A stretch of DNA of 64,000 nucleotides from Betaproteobacteria bacterium (GTDB taxonomy: Bacteria; Pseudomonadota; Gammaproteobacteria; Burkholderiales; Usitatibacteraceae). Location of the stretch: positions 124,001 to 188,000 of the forward strand of contig JADJMI010000005.1 of assembly GCA_016709665.1 (NCBI GenBank). The letters are read 5' to 3'. The first letter of the stretch is position 1; each line of letters starts with the position of its first letter. A program made the translations under genes and the position numbers. Below the pieces are notes generated by a model. It saw nothing but the letters and a program-made list of their open reading frames with translations, was not told where the DNA came from and did not search any database. Below, in pieces: positions 8,908 to 15,105 of the stretch.

Positions 8908-9884
8908 TCAGGCGCGATACCGCTCCGCCGTCTCCCGCGCCCGCTTCGCCACCTTGGCCGCCAGCTCCGGCGGCTCGACCACGCGGCAATCCGGCCCGAA
9001 CTTCAGGATGTCCATCACCAGCTCGGTGTCGTCGCTGTAGGGCACCTCGAGGATGTACGAGCCGTCGCTTTCGTGCCGCGCGCGCTGCTGCGAATGCCAC
9101 TTCTCGTAGCCCACCCACCGCGCGGCCGTCTTCGTGAAGTGCAGTTTCGCCCACGCCGTCGGCTTGCCCGCGAAGATGCCGTAGCTGGAGGCGAGGAAGG
9201 CATCGAGATCCTTCTCGGCCACCGTCTTCGCCGCGTCGGGCAGCGACTTCGCCTCGCGGATGCCGTCGAGCGCGAAGCTGCGGATGTCGTTCCGCAGGTG
9301 GCACCACCCGTCCAGGGTACCAGTTGCCGCGATAGAAGACGAGCCGCTGCGGCGAGACCACGCGCTCGGTCGTCTCGTCCTTGCTGCGGCTCCAGAAGGT
9401 GATGGCCAGGCGAACCCGCTTGAGGGGTGGCGGTGGCGGCCTGCTCGAAGAATTCCGGCTTCATGCCGCGGGCGGCCATGCGGACGATGCGGATGCGCCG
9501 GGCGACCTCCTTCGCCGAGGCATCGCCTTCCTCGAGGATGGCGTTCAGGCGAAGGCGCAGCGGCTCCACGTGGCGGGCGAGCAGGCCCGGGTCGAGGCTG
9601 CCCAGGAGCTCCTGCATCGTGAGGAGCGCGTGCACCTCCGACGCGTTGAACCACAGCCCCGGCAGCTCGAAGCGCGGGCCGGCCTGGGGCTTGAGCGAGA
9701 AGCGGTAACCGTTGTTGAACGCGTCGTACTCGATGGGCGCGTTGTAGCGGTCGCGCAGCTTCTCGAGATCGCGCTTGAAGGTGGCTGGGGAGACCTCGAG
9801 TTCGCGCAGGAAGTCCGCCTTCGGGACGACGGTGCGCTCGTGCAGCAGTTCGCGGATCTTGTGGAAGCGCTCGAGCTGGCTCAT
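8908..9884 (-). pseudogene. WYL-domain transcriptional regulator, interrupted by two single-base insertions
   Basis: Read through two frame changes this encodes a ~324-residue regulator. It has an N-terminal DeoR-type winged helix (MSQLERFHKIRELL, then PKADFLRELEVS), a middle region, the WYL core (FYRGNWYLDGWCHLRND) and a C-terminal WCX domain. The first break is an extra C after the ATAT-coding stretch (G run at 9424-9427 on the plus strand). The second is an extra C inside the WYL motif (G run at 9315-9317). Both frames resume with perfectly conserved protein, which suggests sequencing error or very recent inactivation. It heads the minus-strand operon and would be its regulator. Confidence 0.8.
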
Positions 9885-10014
9885 GCGGCAAGTCTCCGGC
9901 AGGGGTGGCTCAGGGGTTGAGCCACCCCCGGATGCTAGCGGGGTCTGCCGGGGGTGTCATGCGCGCGCCCGGGCCGCCGGATCCGGGACGAGCAAGAAAA
10001 TCTATGCCATGGGC

Positions 10015-10057
10015 TCACAACTACTCGCTTGTGATTGTGCGTGGCGGTGCCGATAGT
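10015..10057 (+). promoter_or_regulatory. Putative promoter with overlapping inverted repeat for the 62-residue protein gene
   Basis: Candidate -35 TTGTGA (10029-10034) and -10 GATAGT (10052-10057) are separated by 17 bases. The -35 is the right arm of an inverted repeat TCACAA-8-TTGTGA (10015-10034), a plausible operator. The remaining part of the 225-base gap between the WYL regulator start and this gene shows nothing else recognisable. Confidence 0.4.
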
Positions 10058-10109
10058 GCTTACATCGAAGCCGGCCCCGCCGGCCACCCAGACAGACACC
10101 GGAACCGCC

Positions 10110-10298
10110 ATGAAACGCACCGAATACGCCGCCATCCAACCCGCCATCGACCGCCACGGCCTCAACCGCAGCATCGAGATCGCCGAAGCCCTGGCGGACC
10201 TGATCTTCGCCCTCTTCCGCGGCACGCAACGCCTTGCCGACAAGGCCGGCGGCAAGATGGAAGAGATCGCGCCTTACCTGCCGCGCTCGCAGGCCTAG
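10110..10298 (+). CDS. Small helical protein, paralogue of the 14.8 kb small protein
   Basis: A 62-residue protein of unknown function. The centre is an amphipathic helix with the motif RSIEIAEALADLIF (about residues 20-33). The 63-residue protein at 14765-14956 carries the matching RSLYIAEALSDVLS at nearly the same position, so the two form a small local family. Neither has a signal peptide. The start at 10110 is chosen because it fits the paralogue; the frame stays open upstream to an ATG at 10035. The stop overlaps the convergent uracil-DNA glycosylase-family gene by four bases. Confidence 0.65.
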   Translation: MKRTEYAAIQPAIDRHGLNRSIEIAEALADLIFALFRGTQRLADKAGGKMEEIAPYLPRSQA

Positions 10299-10984
10299 GG
10301 TCGTCCCGGCGCCCTACCGGCGCCGCGCCTCGAGCAGCCGTTCGATTCCCCGCCCGAATTCCGCCGCCCGCCATAGGCCGGGTGGCGCACGGCCGCGAGC
10401 GCTTGCACGCCCAGTTCCTCCAGCTTGCCGCGCGCCTTCTCGCCCACGGTGACGACAGGCACGCCGGGAAAGAGCGCGAGGAAGCGTTGCAGCACCGGTG
10501 AGCCGGCTTCCAGCTCCAGCCGCGTGGGCGTGCGGTTGGTGAGCGCGCCGTCGTCGAACGGGTGCCACGCGAAGGTGTTCCAGTTGACCCACTCGCGCCC
10601 GCGCAATCCCGATGCGAGCAGCGTGCGCCACACGACGGTAGCGGTGGGTTCGTTGAAGCCCGCGGGCTTCACGGATTCGCGGCTCGTCCGGCGCTTTTCG
10701 CCCGCGAAGTACACGTCATCCATGGGGCCCGCGGCGAGGAGCTGGCGTTCGCTCGTCATCGCGAGGCCGGTGAACTTGCAGCCCTGGTAGCCCGCGGCTT
10801 CGGCCACCAGCAACAGCTTCGCGTGGCCCACGCGTTCGGCGAGGTAGCGGCGAAGCTGCTCGCGGCGGATGACTGGGGATTCGTTGCCGATGTCGTTCAC
10901 CGGGTCCAGGTCGCGCCAGGGGTTGAAGACGCGGGGGGCGTGGAAAGCGGCGAGGTCGTCGAGGAAGCGGTCGATGGATTTCAT
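10295..10984 (-). CDS. Uracil-DNA glycosylase superfamily protein with probable C-terminal frameshift
   Basis: A 229-residue protein as read, with features of the uracil-DNA glycosylase superfamily. These include a NPWRDLDP loop near the N-terminus, an internal segment VVWRTLLASGL...NWNTFAWHP and a C-terminal VRHPAYGG motif holding the expected His. After HPAYGG the frame runs into a low-quality Arg/Gly tail. Adding one C to the C run at 10367-10369 would instead give GGAAEFGRGIERLLEARRR and a stop at 10314, which looks much more natural. The start at 10984 (MKSIDRFLDDL) is clear. Function in repair versus nucleotide hydrolysis is not resolvable by eye. Confidence 0.75.
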   Translation of the reverse strand: MKSIDRFLDDLAAFHAPRVFNPWRDLDPVNDIGNESPVIRREQLRRYLAERVGHAKLLLVAEAAGYQGCKFTGLAMTSERQLLAAGPMDDVYFAGEKRRTSRESVKPAGFNEPTATVVWRTLLASGLRGREWVNWNTFAWHPFDDGALTNRTPTRLELEAGSPVLQRFLALFPGVPVVTVGEKARGKLEELGVQALAAVRHPAYGGRRNSGGESNGCSRRGAGRAPGRP

Positions 10985-10994
10985 GGGCAGGCGA

Positions 10995-11393
10995 TCACCG
11001 CCAGATCTCGATCGAACGCGACCGCCGAAGCGCCTTGTCCCACGTGGCGAGCGGCAGGCGCTTGCAGCGGGAGGTGGCGGCGATGAGGCGGTCGGCGGGG
11101 TCGCCGTGGAAACTGGCGGGAAGTTCGCCCAGCGCGATTGCCACCTCGACATCGAGCGGAACGAGCTTCACCAAGGCGGGATCGGTCGCCTCCACGATCC
11201 ACTGCGCGAACGGCTGTGCCAGCTCGACCCGGCCGCGCGAAACTGCCATCTGCGCCTCCCAGAGACTGATGGCGGACAGGTACACCTCCGATCGCGACGC
11301 CAACTCGTCGAGGCGGTCCCGGATTTGGCGCGGGAGCTGGTCGCCGGGCACAAGCCACCAGAGCCAGGCGTGGGTGTCGAGCAGGACGCTCAT
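10995..11393 (-). CDS. vapC: Type II toxin VapC, PIN-domain ribonuclease
   Basis: A 132-residue PIN-domain protein with the usual acidic active site: Asp in LLDTHAWLWW near the N-terminus, Glu in SLWEAQMAV, and Asp in GDPADRLIAATS. These residues coordinate magnesium for cleavage of RNA such as tRNA or rRNA. The ATG at 11393 overlaps the antitoxin stop by four bases (ATGA), the standard arrangement of a coupled toxin-antitoxin operon. Length and motif spacing are normal, so the toxin is likely intact. Confidence 0.9.
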   Translation of the reverse strand: MSVLLDTHAWLWWLVPGDQLPRQIRDRLDELASRSEVYLSAISLWEAQMAVSRGRVELAQPFAQWIVEATDPALVKLVPLDVEVAIALGELPASFHGDPADRLIAATSRCKRLPLATWDKALRRSRSIEIWR

Positions 11394-11635
11394 CGCAAGG
11401 CGTCGAAGTCTTCGTCGCGAAGAACGGATTCGCCAGGCTCCAGGTGCACCTTGCCGCCGAGGGCACGCAACCTCTCCCACGGCTTCAGGGCATCGCCGGT
11501 CACCAAGAGCGCGGGCGCGACGAGCCGCGCCACGGTCTTGCCGCGGCGCGTGATGGTGATGGGACGGCCGGTCTTCTCGAGATCGCGGATGAGCTCGAGG
11601 CAGCGGTGCTTGAATTCGGTGACGGAAATGTCCAT
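11390..11635 (-). CDS. Type II antitoxin, Phd/YefM family
   Basis: An ~81-residue antitoxin. The N-terminal half (MDISVTEFKHRC to RLVAP) is the Phd/YefM DNA-binding fold that also autoregulates the operon; the acidic C-terminus (LEPGESVLRDEDFDALR) would wrap the VapC toxin. Two upstream in-frame ATGs exist (11656 and 11680), but the family N-terminus and the position of a TATAAT box point to 11635. It is translationally coupled to vapC. Confidence 0.85.
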   Translation of the reverse strand: MDISVTEFKHRCLELIRDLEKTGRPITITRRGKTVARLVAPALLVTGDALKPWERLRALGGKVHLEPGESVLRDEDFDALR

Positions 11636-11642
11636 TTCAGGA

Positions 11643-11671
11643 TTATAAATGGCCATTTCGGATCGGTGCAG
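11643..11671 (-). promoter_or_regulatory. Putative antitoxin-toxin promoter, possibly leaderless
   Basis: On the minus strand a consensus -10 TATAAT occupies 11648-11643, preceded at 17 bases by a weak -35 (TGCACC). Transcription would start at or within a base or two of the antitoxin ATG at 11635, giving a leaderless or nearly leaderless message. The palindrome ATGGCCAT just upstream could be part of the autoregulatory operator. Confidence 0.4.
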
Positions 11672-11783
11672 GGGACGCATCCCCCTTCAACGCGCAGGCC
11701 TCGGGAACGGACGACAGAATCGGGCGACCGAAGCGAGCCGGTGAAGCTCAAGGGATGAGCCACGGGCGTGACATGATTCCCCC

Positions 11784-12518
11784 ATGACCCGAATCCTCGC
11801 CTGGAATCTCAATCACCGTTCGCGCCCGAAGCGCATCCCCGCGGGTGTCTTCGACGCGATCCGCCAGCTGCACCCGGACATCCTCGTGCTGAACGAATAC
11901 GTGGAAGGCGCCGACCACCGGCGGCTGCGGGATGACCTTCGGAGCATGGGCCTGGGCTGCATCCAGGTCTCGGAGCGAAGGCCGGGCCACAACCAGGTGC
12001 TGATGGCGTCGAAGTTCGACTTCATCATGGGCACGGTGCTGCCGCCGTCGAACAACTGCGACAGCCATGGACGCACGAATTTACTCGCGGCCTCATTCCA
12101 CGCGCCGGACTTCACGCTTATCGGCATGCGGGCGCCGGCGTACGAATCCGCCAAGCAGGTTCGCGCCTACTGGGGCGAACTGTCGCAGACCTTGAAGGCG
12201 ATCGCGTCGCGAAAGGTCGTCGTGATCGGCGACATGAACGGCGACCCGGAGAATGCGAAGTCGATCGGTGGCCAGCACCTGGTTGCCCTGATCGAGGCGG
12301 GATGGAAGATCCCGCGGGCAACCGGGGAATGGAGCTACAAGGCTGATAGCGGGGCGTATACGTCGAGAATCGATCACGTCGTGGCGAGCCCGGGCATCCG
12401 TGCGGCGAGCGCTTCGTACATCACGGCATTGCCGGGCATCGTCGTGGCGGGGTCACGGGCGGAGGCGGCGCTATCCGATCATGCGATTTGCGTGGGGGAG
12501 GTCGAACTTCGCGATTGA
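11784..12518 (+). CDS. Endonuclease/exonuclease/phosphatase family protein
   Basis: A 244-residue EEP-fold hydrolase, a family that cleaves phosphodiester or phosphoester bonds in nucleic acids, lipids or phosphorylated metabolites. Visible family marks are the N-terminal strand ILAWNLNHRS, the metal-binding Glu in VLNEYVEG, GDMNGDP for the GDxN motif, and a C-terminal SDHAICV with the catalytic His. No signal peptide is present, so it acts in the cytoplasm. The gene is monocistronic and divergent from the antitoxin-toxin pair. GC content is slightly lower than in neighbouring genes, which fits an accessory origin. Confidence 0.8.
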   Translation: MTRILAWNLNHRSRPKRIPAGVFDAIRQLHPDILVLNEYVEGADHRRLRDDLRSMGLGCIQVSERRPGHNQVLMASKFDFIMGTVLPPSNNCDSHGRTNLLAASFHAPDFTLIGMRAPAYESAKQVRAYWGELSQTLKAIASRKVVVIGDMNGDPENAKSIGGQHLVALIEAGWKIPRATGEWSYKADSGAYTSRIDHVVASPGIRAASASYITALPGIVVAGSRAEAALSDHAICVGEVELRD

Positions 12519-12530
12519 GGCCTGTCCGCC

Positions 12531-12740
12531 GTGACGATCCTGCCCTACACGGCGGAGGATGCCCGTGCTTCCGCCTCGGTACGGGCGGCACTCGAGAAAA
12601 AGGGAAAACCCATCGGTGCCTACGACGTCCTCATCGCCGGCGCCGCGCTGGCACGGGGTTTCACGCTGGTCACCGCGAACCGCCGCGAGTTCGAGCGGGT
12701 ATCCGGCCTGCAGGTCGAAACCTGGCGATCGGGGCGCTGA
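12531..12740 (+). pseudogene. C-terminal remnant of a VapC-type PIN toxin
   Basis: The 69-residue frame matches only the second half of VapC/MvpT toxins: LPYTAEDARASASVRAALEKK, then IGAYDVLIAGAALARG and LVTANRREFERVSGLQVETW. The N-terminal Asp-bearing strand and middle Glu are absent, and no antitoxin gene precedes it. The catalytic site is therefore incomplete and the gene is most likely a decayed copy. It begins 12 bases after the EEP gene, so it may still be transcribed. Confidence 0.7.
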
Positions 12741-12758
12741 AAGCCTCGGGCCCGCGGG

Positions 12759-12938
12759 CTAGGCTTCTTCGACCAACCCCCAATCCTTCGGCAGTTCCGC
12801 CAGCCGCGATCCGTACGGGTGGATCTCCGGGCAGGCCGCCAGCCACATTTCCAGCTGCTCGGCCAGGTCGTCGAACGCCTCGGGGGAAAGGTCCTTCAGG
12901 AAAGACTCGGGGACATACTCGGTATGACGGTTCCTCAT
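12759..12938 (-). CDS. Small hypothetical protein (59 residues)
   Basis: A short frame of 59 residues that begins MRNRHTEYVPESFLKDL and ends WGLVEEA. Codon usage is typical of the genome and the protein is acidic with a plausible helical pattern, so it is probably real. No family is recognised. The segments HTEYVPESFL and CPEIHPYGSR may be useful as search seeds. It is convergent with the VapC remnant and divergent from the SEC-C gene. Confidence 0.5.
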   Translation of the reverse strand: MRNRHTEYVPESFLKDLSPEAFDDLAEQLEMWLAACPEIHPYGSRLAELPKDWGLVEEA

Positions 12939-13092
12939 GAGAACGCTCCGTATCGGTTCTTGCCCGCTCTTGGCGCGCGTGAACTCTGGTGAGATGGCTG
13001 CATCCTTATTTTCGGCGCATTGCGCGCGAACCGCATGGGTCCAAGGCCCCAGGCGAACGCGAGCGGCAGGGCAAATGCCTGATAATGATCAA

Positions 13093-13752
13093 ATGAACGC
13101 CCAAGACCTCGACCGACTCGAAAAGCTCCTCTCGGCCCCGCACCTGGAGGATTCCCTCACCCTCGACGCCCTCCAGGGTTTCTTCTGCGCCGTGGCCTCC
13201 GCCCCCGCGGAAATCCCGAAGGAGAAGTGGCTCGCCTCGGCCATGGGCGAATCGAAATTCGCCAACGAGGAAGAAGCGAAGGAGATCACGGAACTCCTCG
13301 AGGCCTTCGCCGCCGACACGCAGGCTTCCCTCGCCGAGGGCATCGGCCTCGATCTCATCTTCTATCCCGTGGAGGAAGGCGAAGAGGAACTCGCCATCTG
13401 GTGCGACGGCTACCTGCTCGGCGTCGCGCTCGCGGATCCGGATTGGTACAGCGCCGGCGACGACGAGGAACTCGTCGAGGAATACCTCTTCCCCGCCATG
13501 GCCCTTTCCGGCGCGCTCAAGCAGCACGCCGAGGACGAAGGCGAGGAATGGCACACGCCGGAAGAGGAAGAAGACCTCATGAAGGAAGCCCGCGAAAACC
13601 TCTACGACTGCGTGTACGAGGCCTGGCAGTGGGGCTTCGGCCTGCGCGTGAACCGCGAACCCGTGAAACGCGAGGAAGCCAAGGTCGGCCGCAACGACCC
13701 GTGCCCCTGCGGCAGCGGCAAGAAGTACAAGGCCTGCCACGGCGCGGGTTGA
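13093..13752 (+). CDS. UPF0149/YecA family protein with SEC-C zinc motif
   Basis: A 219-residue acidic protein. Residues 1 to about 190 form the UPF0149 (YecA/YgfB) domain, with a long central stretch rich in Glu and Asp. The C-terminus is a complete SEC-C motif, NDPCPCGSGKKYKACHG, which binds one zinc ion and resembles the tail of SecA. YecA proteins are thought to interact with ribosomes or the secretion machinery; the partner here is unknown. The ATG at 13093 is preferred; an ATG at 13075 is in frame. It is a single gene upstream of the IclR regulator. Confidence 0.85.
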   Translation: MNAQDLDRLEKLLSAPHLEDSLTLDALQGFFCAVASAPAEIPKEKWLASAMGESKFANEEEAKEITELLEAFAADTQASLAEGIGLDLIFYPVEEGEEELAIWCDGYLLGVALADPDWYSAGDDEELVEEYLFPAMALSGALKQHAEDEGEEWHTPEEEEDLMKEARENLYDCVYEAWQWGFGLRVNREPVKREEAKVGRNDPCPCGSGKKYKACHGAG

Positions 13753-13824
13753 CCCCGTGCATTGACACCCGCTCCGCCGGCCGTTCCACGATACGGAACA
13801 GCCATTCCAGCAGGTGGATAGCCG

Positions 13825-14553
13825 GTGGAGAAAACCCTCGCCAAGGGGCTCACGCTTCTCGAGACGCTCGCGCGCCTCGGCCACCCCGTGGGCGTCACGG
13901 AGGCCGCCAAGGCCGTGGGCCTGCAGAAGAGCAACGCGCACCGCCTGCTGCGTTCGCTCTCGGAGCTGGGCTACGTCCGCCAGATCGCCGACACCGGTCG
14001 CTACGAGCTCACGCTGAAGCTCTGGGAGATGGGCTCGCGCGTCATCGCGCGCCTGGACATCGCCACCGAGGCGACGCCCACCATGCGAAAGCTCGCGGCG
14101 CTCACGCGGGAAACGGTGCACCTGTCGCTTCTCGAGGGCGACGACGTCGTGTACGTCCACAAGATCGACAGCCCCCACCCCGTGCGCGCGTACTCGGCCA
14201 TCGGCGGGCGCGCGCCCGCGCACTGCGTCGCCACGGGCAAGGCCCTGCTCGCCTTCCAGCCGCCGGATGCGGTGGATGTCTCGAAGGTCCGCAAGCCGTT
14301 CACGGATGCGACGATCACCGATCCGCTCGACCTTCGCCGCGAACTCGAACGCATCCGCAAGCAGGGCCACGCGGTGAACAAGGGCGAATGGCGCGAGGGC
14401 GTCTTCGGCGTCGCCGCGCCCATCCTCGATGCGAGCGGCCGCGCGGTGGCGGCCATCGGCCTCTCGGGCCCGCAGGATCGCTTCCGCCCCAAGGCGATGA
14501 AGGCCTGGACCCCCCTCGTGATGGCCGCGGCGAGGGATCTTTCGAGGGCCTAG
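13825..14553 (+). CDS. IclR-family transcriptional regulator
   Basis: A 242-residue regulator. The N-terminal winged helix (GLTLLETLARLGHPVGVTEAAK..., with recognition segment QKSNAHRLLRSL) is followed from about residue 80 by the GAF-like IclR effector domain, including the HCVATGKALLAF segment and the final GPQDRF motif. Members of this family sense small aromatic or aliphatic acids and act on adjacent catabolic genes. No catabolic gene is adjacent here, so its target is not evident. The start is GTG at 13825. The stop codon lies in a GGGCCTAGGCCC palindrome. Confidence 0.9.
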   Translation: MEKTLAKGLTLLETLARLGHPVGVTEAAKAVGLQKSNAHRLLRSLSELGYVRQIADTGRYELTLKLWEMGSRVIARLDIATEATPTMRKLAALTRETVHLSLLEGDDVVYVHKIDSPHPVRAYSAIGGRAPAHCVATGKALLAFQPPDAVDVSKVRKPFTDATITDPLDLRRELERIRKQGHAVNKGEWREGVFGVAAPILDASGRAVAAIGLSGPQDRFRPKAMKAWTPLVMAAARDLSRA

Positions 14554-14602
14554 GCCCCGTTTCGGCCCGGAAGCGACGCAAAACGCCACCCCGGGGCGCG
14601 GA

Positions 14603-14700
14603 ATTGGTGCAATGCAGCACCAATCCGGTTCAATTCAACGATTTACGTCTGAAGAGTTGTGCATTTTCTACATTGCACTGCAACAAAACCCTTGTAGCAT
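14603..14700 (+). promoter_or_regulatory. Palindrome-rich promoter region of the 63-residue protein gene
   Basis: This AT-richer stretch contains a perfect inverted repeat ATTGGTGC-AATGCA-GCACCAAT (14603-14624). A second palindrome, TTGCA-C-TGCAA, lies at 14673-14683. The second overlaps a candidate -35 TTGCAC (14673-14678) that is 16 bases from a -10 TAGCAT (14695-14700). The TGC/GCA-rich half-sites resemble the kind of target bound by the PHA regulator PhaR, but that link is only a guess. A repressor acting at the -35 is the straightforward reading. Confidence 0.5.
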
Positions 14701-14764
14701 GGTCGTACGGTTCCGGACCACCCGTCCGAAGCCGTCGAAACGCCAGCCCACAAGGAGCAACACC

Positions 14765-14956
14765 ATGCAAAGCAACGAAGCCCTTCACGAACTGGCCCGC
14801 CGCGCCCGCGTCGAACGCAGCCTCTACATCGCCGAAGCCCTCTCCGACGTGCTCTCGGACATCATCAAGTTCGTCGCCCGCCAGTTCGAAGGCCCCGATG
14901 CCGGTCGCCTGTCGAAAGCCAAGCCGATCCGCCGCCTTCCGGCGCACCAGCGGTAA
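14765..14956 (+). CDS. Small helical protein, paralogue of the 10.1 kb small protein
   Basis: A 63-residue protein of unknown function. An amphipathic helix RSLYIAEALSDVLSDIIKFV (about residues 19-38) is followed by a basic, probably disordered tail. The helix shares the RS-x-x-IAEAL-x-D core with the protein at 10110-10298. The ATG at 14765 follows an AAGGAG ribosome-binding site. Membrane-surface association or DNA/protein binding are both conceivable. The strong palindromic promoter upstream implies tight regulation. Confidence 0.7.
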   Translation: MQSNEALHELARRARVERSLYIAEALSDVLSDIIKFVARQFEGPDAGRLSKAKPIRRLPAHQR

Positions 14957-15105
14957 TCCCCCGGGGCCCTTCGCCCCTGCAGGTCTCGCCCGCACACGAC
15001 CGGGCCCGCTCGCCCGGACGCCCTTCCGCGCGTGCGCATTATTCCCTTTGCGCTCGCCATGGCCGATGGGATACTCCTTCCCTCGCTCGCCCTGAGGGGG
15101 GGTCG

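Noticed and set aside
10181..10260. Small protein at 10110 considered as a transposase or DUF1127 relative
   Set aside because: The RS-x-x-IAEAL-x-D core lacks the Arg-rich DUF1127 pattern and shows no recombinase motif; only the paralogue at 14.8 kb matches.
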